A DNA stretch of 64,000 bases from JAJKJG01 sp036389455 (lineage in GTDB: Bacteria; Pseudomonadota; Alphaproteobacteria; Rhizobiales; Beijerinckiaceae): assembly GCA_036389455.1 (NCBI GenBank), contig DASVPW010000119.1, forward strand, positions 8,520 to 72,519, read 5' to 3'. The notes under the pieces were generated by a model. The model ran no database searches, was not told the DNA's origin, and worked only from the letters and a program-made list of their open reading frames with translations. The translations under genes and the position numbers were made by a program. Every line of letters starts with the position of its first letter. Position 1 is the stretch's first letter. Below are positions 52,828 through 64,000 of this stretch, one piece after another.

Positions 52828-53718
52828 TCAGAAGGTCCAGCGCTGGGCCTTCGCCACCAGGAAGTCGCGGAAGGCCTGGACGCGGGCGACGCTGCGCATC
52901 TCCTCGGCGTAGACGAGGTAGCTGTCGAGGGACGGCATCTCGACGTCGCGCAGGATCTGCGTGAGCTTGGCGTCGCCGTCGACGGCGTAGTCCGGCAGGA
53001 CGCCGATGCCGGCGCCGGTCTCGACCGCGATCTTGAGCGCCGTGATGTTGTTCATGACGCAGTGGTAGGGGCGGGGATCCTGCGCGTCGCGGCCCGCGGT
53101 CGAGAGCCAGTGCACCGCCATCAGGTAGGAGGGCTGGTCGCCCCCGAACGAGACCAGGCGGTGATTATCGAGGTCCTCGAGGGACTTCGGCTCGCCGAAG
53201 CGCTTGATGTAGTCCTTCGACGCGAAGGCGTGGAAATGGACCGTGAAGAGCCGGCGCTGGATCAGGTCCGGCTGGGCCGGCCGGCGCAGCCGAATCGCCA
53301 CGTCGGCCTCGCGCATGGCGAGATCGAGTTCCTCGTTGGTTAGGATGAGTTCCACCCTGACGTCGGGATAGAGGTCGAGGAACTCGCCGATCCTTTGCGC
53401 GAGCCAGATCGAGCCGAGGCCGACGGTCGCCGTCACCTTGAGGTCGCCGGAGGGGCGCTCGCTCGTCTCGACGAGGCGCGCGCGCGTCGTCTCGAGGCGC
53501 ATGCGCATGTCGCGGGCGGCACGGAACAGGAGGTCGCCCTGCTCGGTCAGGATCAGGCCGCGGGCGTGGCGGTGGAACAGCGGCGCCTTGAGCTCGCGCT
53601 CGAGGGCGCTGATCTGCCGGCTCACCGCCGACTGGCTCAAGCCCAGGTCGTCGCCCGCCCGGGTGAAGCTTCCGGCTTCCGCGACCGTGTAGAAGATCCG
53701 TATCTTGTCCCAGTCCAA
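52828..53718 (-). CDS. LysR-family regulator, LsrB/VtlR-like
   Basis: A 296-residue LysR-type regulator. The N-terminal winged helix (MDWDKIRIFYTVAEAGSFTR, LGLSQSAVSRQISALE) is followed by a substrate-binding-like effector domain. FLDLYPDVRVELILTNEELD and MREADVAIRLRRPAQPDLIQ match LsrB of Sinorhizobium and VtlR of Brucella, and the position beside trxB is the same as in rhizobia. Those regulators control redox/envelope genes and small RNAs. Orthology rests on sequence resemblance and synteny. Confidence 0.87.
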   Translation of the reverse strand: MDWDKIRIFYTVAEAGSFTRAGDDLGLSQSAVSRQISALERELKAPLFHRHARGLILTEQGDLLFRAARDMRMRLETTRARLVETSERPSGDLKVTATVGLGSIWLAQRIGEFLDLYPDVRVELILTNEELDLAMREADVAIRLRRPAQPDLIQRRLFTVHFHAFASKDYIKRFGEPKSLEDLDNHRLVSFGGDQPSYLMAVHWLSTAGRDAQDPRPYHCVMNNITALKIAVETGAGIGVLPDYAVDGDAKLTQILRDVEMPSLDSYLVYAEEMRSVARVQAFRDFLVAKAQRWTF

Positions 53719-53749
53719 GGCGGCGGTCCTTGAAAGGCGCCGTCGCGGG

Positions 53750-54712
53750 CTACTCGGCCGCCTGACGCGTCATGTCCGCGGCGGCAAGGTACCGCTCAGC
53801 TTCGAGTGCCGCCATACAGCCCATTCCGGCGGCTGTCACGGCCTGCCGGTACACGTCGTCGGTGACGTCGCCCGCCGCGAAGACGCCGGGGACGTTGGTC
53901 TGCGTCGAATCGGGCAGGGTCAGGAGATAGCCGCCGGGCTTCATGTCGAGCTGGCCGGCGAAGAGCTCGGTCGCGGGCTTGTGGCCGATGGCGACGAAGA
54001 CGCCGTCGGTGCGCATCTCCGAGACGGCGCCGCTCTTGAGGTTGCGCAGGCGCACGTGCGTCACGGAGGGCGGCGCCTCGCCGCCGCCGATTTCTTCCAC
54101 GGCGCTGTCCCAGACGACCGCGATCTTCGGGTGCCGGAACAGCCGGTCCTGGAGGATGCGCTCGGCCCGGAAGGCGTCGCGACGGTGGATCACCGTGACT
54201 TTCGTGGCGAGGTTCGCGAGGTAGAGCGCCTCCTCGACGGCGGTGTTGCCGCCGCCGACCACCACGACCTCCTTGCCCCTGAAGAAGAACCCGTCGCAGG
54301 TCGCGCATGCCGAGACGCCGAAGCCCTGGAACCTCGCCTCGGAGGGGAGCCCCAGCCACTTTGCCTGGGCCCCGGTCGCGATCACGAGGGCGTCGCAGGT
54401 GAAGGTGTCGCCGCTATCGCAGGTGAGGCGGAACGGGCGCTTGCCGAGCTCGACTTTCACCACGTGGTCCGACACCATGCGGGTGCCGACGTGCTCGGCC
54501 TGGAGGCGCATCTGCTCCATGAGCCACGGCCCCTGGATCACGTCGGCGAAGCCCGGGTAGTTCTCGACGTCGGTCGTGATCATGAGCTGGCCGCCGGCCT
54601 GGAAGCCGGAGACCAGCACGGGCTCCAGCATGGCGCGGGCGGCGTAGATTGCCGCCGTGTAGCCGGCCGGCCCCGAGCCGACGATGACAAGCCTGGCGTG
54701 ATGGTGGGCCAT
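53750..54712 (-). CDS. trxB: Thioredoxin-disulfide reductase
   Basis: A 320-residue flavoenzyme. The FAD motif GSGPAG (12-17), the redox pair CATC (136-139) and the NADPH motif GGGNTA (153-158) are in the normal order for bacterial TrxB. It passes electrons from NADPH to thioredoxin in the cytoplasm. It lies 18 bases downstream of the ELM1-like gene and 31 bases upstream of the LysR regulator, all on the minus strand, probably one operon. Confidence 0.96.
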   Translation of the reverse strand: MAHHHARLVIVGSGPAGYTAAIYAARAMLEPVLVSGFQAGGQLMITTDVENYPGFADVIQGPWLMEQMRLQAEHVGTRMVSDHVVKVELGKRPFRLTCDSGDTFTCDALVIATGAQAKWLGLPSEARFQGFGVSACATCDGFFFRGKEVVVVGGGNTAVEEALYLANLATKVTVIHRRDAFRAERILQDRLFRHPKIAVVWDSAVEEIGGGEAPPSVTHVRLRNLKSGAVSEMRTDGVFVAIGHKPATELFAGQLDMKPGGYLLTLPDSTQTNVPGVFAAGDVTDDVYRQAVTAAGMGCMAALEAERYLAAADMTRQAAE

Positions 54713-54730
54713 GAGGGTCTCCGGGGCCGG

Positions 54731-55702
54731 TCAGCCCTCGGGCAGGCCGAGGGCATGGGCATGGCGCCGAAGGCCGTCCCTGACGGCCTCGGCGATAGCC
54801 GGGGTTGAATCTATGGGGTCATAGCTAAGGGGTTCAAGCCGCCCGGTGAAGGGTTGCACAGCTCCCTTGCGGGCAAGGCCGTCGAGGAAGCGCCTGAGCT
54901 TCGGATGGCCGCCCGTCGGCTCGAAGACGAGGATCGGGACGCCGGTCGCCGCCGCCTCGCCGACCATGTTGTAGGAATCGGCCGTGACCACGACGGCGTC
55001 GGCGAGCGCGAGGATGGCCGCGTAGGGGTTGTCGCCGCTCCCGTCCCACAGGAAGCCGCCGCGGCGTTCGATCAGGCGGGAAAGGCCGTCCCGCAGGGCC
55101 GATGGGGTGCGCCGGGAGGCGGTTGCCATGAGGCCGACGCCGGTCTCGGCAAGCCGGGCGAGATCGGCCAGGAACCGCGCCGCGTCCTCGGCGTGGAACT
55201 CGTAGTGCCGGCTCGGGCCTCCCACGAGCACCGCGACCCGGGGACGGGGGAGGGGGGCAAGCCGCGGATCGGGGCTCCCTCGCGCGCGAGAGAGACGTTC
55301 CGGCGTGATCCGGTGCGGCGGGGTGAGGGTCGCGATCACGTTCGGGCCGCGCAGGCGGTCGTGCTCCGGCACCCAGATCAGGTCGGCGGCGCGCGGTCCG
55401 GTGACCGGGTCCTTGAGGAACACCGTGAAGGTCCGCCCGCCGGAAGCCTGCTTCACCCGCCTGACGTAAGGCACGGTGCGGCGACCGGAGGCGATTAAAA
55501 CATCCGGGAAGGGCGGCGCGAGGGGGCTCCCCGGCCGGCCGGGCGCCTCGGCCGGATCGATCGGCCCCCAAGGGGCAAGCCACACGAAGGGCGTCCGCGG
55601 TTTCACCCGGCGCACCTCCACGGCACTGCCGAGCGCCTCGGCGACGCCGAGGCACTGCACCTCGTCCCCGGCCTTGCCGTCGGTCAGGACCCAGATCTTC
55701 AC
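54731..55702 (-). CDS. Mitochondrial fission ELM1-like family protein
   Basis: A 323-residue soluble protein of the ELM1 (DUF1022) family. It starts MKIWVLTDGKAGDEVQCLGV, has the central VLVGGPSRHYEFHAEDAARF and a C-terminal SYNMVGEAAATGVPILVFEP, which resembles the donor site of GT-B glycosyltransferases. In plants the homologue ELM1 recruits dynamin to mitochondria; the bacterial role is unknown and could be glycosyl transfer in the envelope. It is inserted between lrp and trxB and likely shares trxB's promoter. Confidence 0.85.
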   Translation of the reverse strand: MKIWVLTDGKAGDEVQCLGVAEALGSAVEVRRVKPRTPFVWLAPWGPIDPAEAPGRPGSPLAPPFPDVLIASGRRTVPYVRRVKQASGGRTFTVFLKDPVTGPRAADLIWVPEHDRLRGPNVIATLTPPHRITPERLSRARGSPDPRLAPLPRPRVAVLVGGPSRHYEFHAEDAARFLADLARLAETGVGLMATASRRTPSALRDGLSRLIERRGGFLWDGSGDNPYAAILALADAVVVTADSYNMVGEAAATGVPILVFEPTGGHPKLRRFLDGLARKGAVQPFTGRLEPLSYDPIDSTPAIAEAVRDGLRRHAHALGLPEG

Positions 55703-56092
55703 GCCGTGCCGCCCTCCCGGCCCCTCATAGCGGAGTCTTGGCTCCTGCAGGCCGGCCTTGGAAGGTCCGGTGCATCATTGGGATTTCGACGGTGATGATG
55801 CTGATGTTGGAGCTGGCGGGCCGGGCGGAGGCGCTTCGCCCGTGGAAAATCCGTGAAAGGCTCCACGGGAAAACGCCCCGAAGAAGCGGAATCGTCCTCG
55901 CGGCGTCCACGGTCCTGCTCCTTCCACGGCCTCTGCCTATATTCCTAGACCGGGATTGCTGCGCCGTCAATCCCGCGCCGGGGCCCCGGGAGACGGCCAC
56001 CATGATGGCCTAAGGTACAGGGGCTCTGCCACGCTTCTTGCTTCACCGGGGCAGGCCGCCTACCTAGCCGTCTCCGGCCTGGAGAAATTTTC
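55703..56092. other. Gene-free divergent control region before elm1-trxB and lrp
   Basis: These 390 bases lie between two divergent genes. Short open frames on both strands have atypical composition and no recognisable product, so I call no gene. CCCGTGGA/TCCACGGG (55839-55869) forms an 8-bp inverted repeat, and CATCA/TGATG arms occur near 55770-55798. TATATT at 55938 could be a -10 box for lrp without a convincing -35. Promoters and operators for both directions are expected here. Confidence 0.5.
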
Positions 56093-56569
56093 GTGCGCGG
56101 ACGCCTCGATGCCATCGACCTCGCGATCCTGAAGGAGCTGCAGGCCGACGCCAGCATCACGAACGTCGAGCTCGCGCGCCGGGTCGGGCTGTCCGCGCCG
56201 CCGTGCCTGCGCCGCGTCCGGGCGCTCGAGGAGGCGGGCTACATCGAGGGCTACCGCACGCTCCTGAACCCGCAGATGCTCGGCTACGAGGTCGTGTTCT
56301 TCGCCATGGTCCAGCTCGCGGCGCAAGGGAAAGCCGAGCTTTCCGGCTTCCAGGCGCGGGTGAAGGACTGGCCGGCGGTGCGCGAGTGCTGGACGCTGTC
56401 CGGCGACGTGGACTTCATCCTCAAGTGCATCGCCCCGAACCTTTCCGGGTTCCAGGCGGTGGTCGGCGAGCTGACGGCGCTGCCGAACGTGCGCAACGTC
56501 CGCACCGCGCTCACCCTCAACACGGTCAAGGACGCCCCGCTCGTGCCGTTCGAGGAGATGAGCCGGTAG
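56093..56569 (+). CDS. Lrp/AsnC-family transcriptional regulator
   Basis: A 158-residue regulator with an N-terminal helix-turn-helix (LDAIDLAILKELQADASITN, LARRVGLSAPPCLRRVRALE) and a C-terminal RAM domain for effector binding and oligomerisation. GTG at 56093 is the only start placing the DNA-binding domain at the N-terminus. In rhizobia an lrp gene sits near trxB and greA, as here. It may respond to an amino acid and may control the divergent elm1-trxB genes; both points are inference. Confidence 0.91.
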   Translation: MRGRLDAIDLAILKELQADASITNVELARRVGLSAPPCLRRVRALEEAGYIEGYRTLLNPQMLGYEVVFFAMVQLAAQGKAELSGFQARVKDWPAVRECWTLSGDVDFILKCIAPNLSGFQAVVGELTALPNVRNVRTALTLNTVKDAPLVPFEEMSR

Positions 56570-57070
56570 TCAGATCGCGCGCCTGAGCCATTGGGCGTAA
56601 TGCCAGGCGAGGTAGGCGGTGCGCTTCTGCTCGGAGGCGGGGTCGTACCAGGCGCCGCCCTGGCTCGCCGGCGTCGCCGAGAGCTGAGGATGGCGGGCCA
56701 GCACCTCGCCGCGGAGCCCGACGACGAGGGCCTCGCCTTCGAGATAGTCGCTGTCGCCGCCGCCGCGCCCCCGACGGGGCGCCGCCCCGCCGCCGACGTA
56801 AGGATTGAGCGACACGCCGGTCACGACGACCACGAGGCGCGGCCCCGGCCCGCCGAGGCGGTCCGCGAAGGCGCGCTGCAGCTCCGAAGTCAGGCTCCGG
56901 CGCACGAACTCGGCGTAGTCGCCGAGCCGCCGCGCGTGGAGCGGGCCGACGTCGACCGCGACCGACGAGAAGCGAGTGCCGGGGACGATGCTTCCGGCTT
57001 GGGCGAGGGCGGGCGTGGCCGCCAGGGTGACGGCCGCGCCGAGGAAGGCGCGGCGGGAGAGGCCGGTCAT
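56570..57070 (-). CDS. Hypothetical exported protein (Tat-type signal)
   Basis: A 166-residue protein of unknown function. The signal (MTGLSRRAFLGAAVTLAATP, ending LAQA) has a twin-arginine-like SRRAFLG motif. The mature part has a strand-rich core (RLVVVVTGVSLNPYVGG), a glycine/arginine-rich loop, and a C-terminal helix (KRTAYLAWHYAQWLRRAI). Its last codon abuts the lrp stop on the opposite strand. It follows greA on the same strand, about 40 bases apart, and may be co-transcribed with it. Confidence 0.68.
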   Translation of the reverse strand: MTGLSRRAFLGAAVTLAATPALAQAGSIVPGTRFSSVAVDVGPLHARRLGDYAEFVRRSLTSELQRAFADRLGGPGPRLVVVVTGVSLNPYVGGGAAPRRGRGGGDSDYLEGEALVVGLRGEVLARHPQLSATPASQGGAWYDPASEQKRTAYLAWHYAQWLRRAI

Positions 57071-57109
57071 GGCAGGCGCTCCACGGAAGGAGATTTCGGG
57101 CAGAGTCAG

Positions 57110-57583
57110 TTACCGGAACCGCACCCCCACGATCTCGTAGCTCTTGCCGCCGCCAGGAGTGTGGACCTCGACCGTGTCGCCGACGCCCTTGCCGATCAGG
57201 GCGCGGGCGATGGGCGAGGTGATCGAGACGCGTCCCGAGCGCACGTCGGCCTCGGGCTCGCCGACGATCTGGTAGGTCTTCTCCTCCTCGGTGTCCTCGT
57301 CGACGAGCTTGACGGTCGCGCCGAACTTCACCCGGTCGCCGGAGAGCTTCGAGATATCGATGATCTCGGCCCGCGAGATCAGGCTCTCGAGCTCCAGGAT
57401 GCGGCCCTCGTTCATCGACTGGGCCTCCTTGGCGGAGTGGTACTCGGCGTTCTCGGACAAGTCGCCGAGCGAGCGCGCGTCGGAAATCGCCTGGATGATG
57501 CGCGGGCGCTCCACCTGCTGGCGATGGCGCAGCTCCTCCTCCAAGGTGGCGAAGCCCTTCACCGTCATCGGCACTTTTTCCAT
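57110..57583 (-). CDS. greA: Transcription elongation factor GreA
   Basis: A 157-residue GreA. The N-terminal coiled coil contains the tip motif ARSLGDLSENAEYHSAKEAQ with the acidic pair that reaches the polymerase active site; the C-terminal FKBP-like domain includes ITSPIARALIGKGVGDTVEV. It rescues backtracked RNA polymerase by stimulating transcript cleavage. It lies 93 bases downstream of carB on the same strand, the usual order in this bacterial group. Confidence 0.97.
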   Translation of the reverse strand: MEKVPMTVKGFATLEEELRHRQQVERPRIIQAISDARSLGDLSENAEYHSAKEAQSMNEGRILELESLISRAEIIDISKLSGDRVKFGATVKLVDEDTEEEKTYQIVGEPEADVRSGRVSITSPIARALIGKGVGDTVEVHTPGGGKSYEIVGVRFR

Positions 57584-57676
57584 CGTCGTCTCTTCATGAC
57601 AAAAGGACCCTGAGGGCGGCTGTCTCCAGCGCCCCCGCGGGTCGGAAAACTGAGGCTTTGAGCCCCGGAAGGGCCT

Positions 57677-61159
<3,483 letters not shown>

Positions 61160-61306
61160 GGGAAGCCGTGTCCGGCCGTCCGGGCGCACGGTCGCGCGCC
61201 TCCGGGACGGCCAAGCTTTTGAAGGAATTGAACGCTGAGGCGCCCTCTTACACAGGTCTGGGTGCTATTGGAAGCTCCACGCGGACGCTGGAGCGGGAGA
61301 ACGGGC

Positions 61307-62092
61307 ATGGCGGAGGACCGGCGCTGGACCCTGATCACGGGGGCGTCGAGCGGCATCGGGGCGGAGCTCGCCCGGGTGTTCGCCGGCAAAGGTTATTCGC
61401 TCCTCCTGACCGCGCGGCGCGAGGACCGGCTCGCGATGCTCGCGGCCGAGCTTTCGGGCAAGCACGGCGTCCCGGTGGAGACTCTCGTCTTCGATCTCGA
61501 GGACCCGGTGGCGCCGCAGGCGCTGTTCCAGGCTGTGGAGGGGAGGGAGATCGCGCTCCACACCCTCGTCAACAACGCCGGCTTCGGGCTGCGGGGGAAA
61601 TTCGCGACGCTGCCCTTCGACCAGCAGGCCGCCATGGTCGAGCTGAACGTCGCGACGCCGACCAAGCTCTCCCGGCTGTTCCTGCCTGGGCTGATCGAGC
61701 GCCGTCGGGGCGGCATCCTCAACGTCGCCTCGACGGCGGCCTTCCAAGCCGGGCCCCACATGGCCGTATACTACGCCACCAAGGCCTATCTGCTGTCGCT
61801 CTCCGAGGCCCTGCACGAGGAGGCGAAGCCCCACGGCGTCGTCGTGACGGCGCTCTGCCCCGGCCCGACCCCGACGGAGTTCTCGGCCCGGGCGAGCCTC
61901 CAGATGACCCGCCTCGTCAAGATGCGGGCCATGACGCTCGGGGCGGCGAAAGTCGCCCGCGCCGGGGTCGCGGGCTACGAGGCCGGCAAGGCCATCGTAA
62001 TCCCGGGGATTGCCAACAAGATCGGCGCGCTCGGCGCGCAGCTCGGCCCGCGGGCGCTCGGGCGCCGGATCGCGGGGAAGCTCCAGGGGTGA
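61307..62092 (+). CDS. Short-chain dehydrogenase/reductase
   Basis: A 261-residue classical SDR. The cofactor motif TGASSGIGAELARVFAG is near residues 9-25, NNAG is in VNNAGFGLRG, the catalytic Ser is in NVASTAAFQAG and Tyr-X3-Lys in YYATKAYLLS. It is of the DltE/YqjQ-like group acting on unknown carbonyl or hydroxyl substrates with NADP. It is divergent from carB (147 bases between starts). The GtrA-like gene follows 48 bases later. Confidence 0.88.
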   Translation: MAEDRRWTLITGASSGIGAELARVFAGKGYSLLLTARREDRLAMLAAELSGKHGVPVETLVFDLEDPVAPQALFQAVEGREIALHTLVNNAGFGLRGKFATLPFDQQAAMVELNVATPTKLSRLFLPGLIERRRGGILNVASTAAFQAGPHMAVYYATKAYLLSLSEALHEEAKPHGVVVTALCPGPTPTEFSARASLQMTRLVKMRAMTLGAAKVARAGVAGYEAGKAIVIPGIANKIGALGAQLGPRALGRRIAGKLQG

Positions 62093-62140
62093 GGCTGACC
62101 GGCAGGTGACGGCGGCGATGGCGCGGGCTAACAGGGCCGC

Positions 62141-62590
62141 GTGTCCTCCGCCTCCGACTCCCTCGCCCTTTGGGCGCGCCAATTCACCACCTTCTTCGGC
62201 GTCGGCCTCGTCGCGGCGGCGGTGCATTTCGGGCTCTTGGTCGGGCTCGTGGAACTCGCCGGCGTCCGGCCGGTCCCGGCGACGCTCGTAGGCTACGTCA
62301 CGGCGACGATCGTGTCCTACCTCCTCAACCGGCGCCTCACCTACGCGAGCGATCGGCCGCACGCCGAAGCGGCGTGGCGCTTCGCGGTCGTGGCCGGGAT
62401 CGGGTTCCTCATCACCTGGGCCCTCATGGCCCTGTTCATCCGCCTCGTCGGTCCGACCTGGTATTTCCCGGCCCAGATGCTCACGACCGGGATCGTGCTG
62501 TTCTGGCACTTCCTGGGACACAAGCTGTGGACGTTCCGCCAAGCCCCTCCCCCAAGGGGAAAGACCGAGTCCGCTAAGCGGATCGGGTGA
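62141..62590 (+). CDS. GtrA-family membrane protein
   Basis: A 149-residue protein with four membrane segments and the GtrA pattern (FGVGLVAAAVHFGLLVGLVE, VGYVTATIVSYLLNRRLTY, LGHKLWTF). GtrA-type proteins are thought to flip undecaprenyl-phosphate-linked sugars across the inner membrane. It starts at GTG and stands beside an SDR; no glycosyltransferase gene is adjacent, but several GT-C enzymes are in the window at 29372 and 39492. The C-terminal tail is charged and lies partly in a repeat-like stretch. Confidence 0.86.
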   Translation: MSSASDSLALWARQFTTFFGVGLVAAAVHFGLLVGLVELAGVRPVPATLVGYVTATIVSYLLNRRLTYASDRPHAEAAWRFAVVAGIGFLITWALMALFIRLVGPTWYFPAQMLTTGIVLFWHFLGHKLWTFRQAPPPRGKTESAKRIG

Positions 62591-62613
62591 GGGAACGCCC
62601 CCTCGCAGGATAG

Positions 62614-63303
62614 CTACGCGGGCCGCGCCTCGAACGTCATCCGGGCCTGGTTGTGCCCGATGTTCTTATGCAGGCGCTCGGCCGAGAAGCCTTCGGCCCG
62701 CAGAAGCGCGATGATCTCGCTCTCGGCATAGGTCGAGAGCCCGAGTTCCCGGCGGATCTTGCGGTAGTCCGAGAGCGCCGTGCGGATAAGGCCGAGGACA
62801 GCACGGGCCGCGAACCCGCCCTTCCAGGCGAAGCCGAGGAGCGCCTTGGCGTCGGTCAGCGGGCTCAGGTCCGGCGGGATCACGTCGGCGAGGGCGAGCC
62901 GCCCGTCGCCCTTGAGCTTCAAACGCCACAGGCGCAGGAGGCCGCGCAGCTCGTCCCGGGAGAGATATTGCAGGAGCGAGTTCGCGACGACGAGGTCGAG
63001 GGAGCCGTCCTCGAGCCGCCCGATCTCCTCCGGCGCCAGCACCTCGATCTTGGGATTGCCACCGAAACGCGCCGAAAGCCGCTCGCGCACGAGGGGCGCG
63101 GCGTCGCAGAGGTAGAGCCGCGCGCAACGCGTCGCGACCCGCCCGGCAGAGAGCGCTTCGCCGCAGCCGTGGTCGAGCACGTGCGCCTCGGGGGAGGGCA
63201 CGAGCGCCGCGATGTCCGACGCGATCGACTGATAATGCAGGACCTTGTGCCGCTCGCCGACGTAGATCGGCGTGTCCCGGTTCCAGTACTCGCGCCAGTT
63301 CAT
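62614..63303 (-). CDS. Class I SAM-dependent methyltransferase
   Basis: A 229-residue methyltransferase. Motif I is HVLDHGCGEALSAGRVA, a second acidic strand gives LYLCDAAPLVRERL, and motif IV region is LDLVVANSLLQYLSRDEL. It begins MNWREYWNRDTPIYVGERH, typical of a hypothetical alphaproteobacterial subgroup. The acceptor is unknown. It lies 19 bases after the cupin gene on the same strand, suggesting co-expression. Confidence 0.82.
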   Translation of the reverse strand: MNWREYWNRDTPIYVGERHKVLHYQSIASDIAALVPSPEAHVLDHGCGEALSAGRVATRCARLYLCDAAPLVRERLSARFGGNPKIEVLAPEEIGRLEDGSLDLVVANSLLQYLSRDELRGLLRLWRLKLKGDGRLALADVIPPDLSPLTDAKALLGFAWKGGFAARAVLGLIRTALSDYRKIRRELGLSTYAESEIIALLRAEGFSAERLHKNIGHNQARMTFEARPA

Positions 63304-63322
63304 GCCCGCCTTATAGCGGGGC

Positions 63323-63877
63323 TTATGGCCCCCACAACTTCATCAATGGCCCGCTCTCGCCGTCAACCGGGTCGGCGGCGGGGAGCGGTACCGCGGCGAT
63401 GCGTTTCCGGGCTGCGGCGATTCCGGCCGACTCCGTATCGCGCACGATGTCCCAGTCACGCCCGTCGGCGTAGGCGCCGACCACGAGGAGGTCGTCGCTC
63501 TGCGTGATGCGGGCGTGGCCGACGCCGGCCGGGATCACGACCACGTCGCCGGCCGTGAGGCCGACGGTCTCGCCGCCCTCGCCGCCGAAGCGCACCGTCG
63601 CGGAACCGGCGGCGATGCCGATGACCTCGTGCGCGGTCGAGTGGTAGTGGTGATAGTCGAAGATGCCGTTCCGCCAGCCGTTGGTCCAACCGTTCCGGGC
63701 GAAGGTCTGCTCGAAGGCCTTGGCCGGATCGCCGGAAGAGGGCGTGATCGCGCCCTGCCGCACGATGAGCGGCAGCGGGCTGTTCGGGATCGAGCCGTCG
63801 TCCTCGAACAGAAAGGTGTCGGTGCCCAAGGGGGCGTTGTACCGCCCCGGCCTGCCGTAAGCCGTCGCGCGCGCCAT
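63323..63877 (-). CDS. Cupin-domain protein (YjlB-like)
   Basis: A 184-residue single-cupin protein. The metal-binding motif 1 is YHHYHSTAHEVIGIAAG and motif 2 is GDVVVIPAGVGHARI, which gives the expected His/Glu ligands. The N-terminal half (EDDGSIPNSPLPLIVRQGAI) and overall length resemble the YjlB-type cupins. The reaction is unknown. The start at 63877 is the first convincing ATG. Confidence 0.83.
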   Translation of the reverse strand: MARATAYGRPGRYNAPLGTDTFLFEDDGSIPNSPLPLIVRQGAITPSSGDPAKAFEQTFARNGWTNGWRNGIFDYHHYHSTAHEVIGIAAGSATVRFGGEGGETVGLTAGDVVVIPAGVGHARITQSDDLLVVGAYADGRDWDIVRDTESAGIAAARKRIAAVPLPAADPVDGESGPLMKLWGP

Positions 63878-63954
63878 TCTGTTTCGAGCCTCCTCCGTTC
63901 AGTAAGTCGGAGGGTAAAACGCACAGGGCGGCGGAAAGGTCGCGAATCCTCCGC

Positions 63955-64000
63955 AGGGGAGGGCCGACTCGGCGGAAAGGCCGAGCGGGGTGGGGAACAG
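63955..64000. repeat. Partial copy of the GGGGAGGG repeat
   Basis: AGGGGAGGGCCGACTCGGCG and then AAGGCCGAGCGGGGTGGGG closely match the left half of the element at 27037 (27054-27095). The rest lies beyond the window edge. It sits upstream of the cupin gene. Confidence 0.65.

Noticed and set aside
55725..56013. Two overlapping frames of about 91 codons on opposite strands in the lrp-elm1 gap
   Set aside because: Neither has a convincing ribosome-binding site, domain or genome-like codon use; the interval is better explained as control region.

Overview
The window is a high-GC alphaproteobacterial chromosome segment, most likely from the Hyphomicrobiales (Rhizobiales), perhaps near Methylobacteriaceae or Salinarimonadaceae. 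The evidence is gene order and gene content: a carB-greA-lrp-trxB-lsrB/vtlR-type order, an aapJQMP general amino-acid transporter, a pcm-tolC-popZ-valS order, an NDUFS4-like complex I subunit, and codons that nearly always end in G or C. The species assignment is inference. I see no prophage, insertion sequence or CRISPR array.

Layout. 1-1.7 kb: end of a TctB/TctA tricarboxylate transporter. 1.7-8.5 kb: a complete oligopeptide ABC operon (binding protein, two permeases, two ATPases) with an M20 peptidase as last gene. 8.5-11.4 kb: trehalose-phosphatase, glucokinase and a 2-hydroxyacid dehydrogenase. 11.4-14.2 kb: elongation factor P (EF-P) with the two enzymes of its beta-lysylation (EpmB, EpmA). 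14.2-18.7 kb: acyltransferase-like membrane protein, sirtuin, double cold-shock-domain protein, DUF192 protein, amidohydrolase. 18.8-19.4 kb: tRNA-Pro, a complex I subunit and tRNA-Arg. 19.4-22.7 kb: a coiled-coil protein, a methyltransferase and an acyltransferase that look accessory. 22.7-29.1 kb: FtsH-like protease, M20 peptidase, Ogt, formamidase and a secreted metallo-beta-lactamase-fold hydrolase. 29.4-33.5 kb: a glycolipid module (ArnT-like, GT2, LAB_N) and cystathionine beta-lyase. 34.4-39.4 kb: the aap operon, in which AapM carries an N-terminal TIR domain. 39.5-45.6 kb: GT87, sulfurtransferase, AlaX, tRNA-Asn, cold-shock protein, tRNA-Cys, alpha/beta hydrolase and a Pcm-like protein. 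45.6-52.8 kb: Bug-family binding protein, TolC, PopZ, ValS and a metallophosphoesterase. 52.8-61.2 kb: LsrB/VtlR-like regulator, thioredoxin reductase, ELM1-like protein, Lrp, GreA, CarB. 61.3-64 kb: SDR, GtrA, a methyltransferase and a cupin.

The most unusual object is the gene at 36861-38645. A bacterial TIR domain with a proline-rich linker is joined in frame to an apparently full-length AapM permease, inside an otherwise ordinary operon. The TIR-encoding DNA has markedly different codon use from the permease: 30 of its first 100 codons end in A or T, against about 5 of 100 in the permease part. This suggests a recent horizontal capture that placed a putative NAD-cleaving or signalling domain on the cytoplasmic face of a nutrient importer. 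Smaller curiosities are a perfect 23-bp inverted repeat that supplies the C-terminal residues of two convergent proteins, 22-bp-spaced CGAC-N3-GTCG repeats ahead of a glycosyltransferase gene, and several families of palindromic intergenic repeats.
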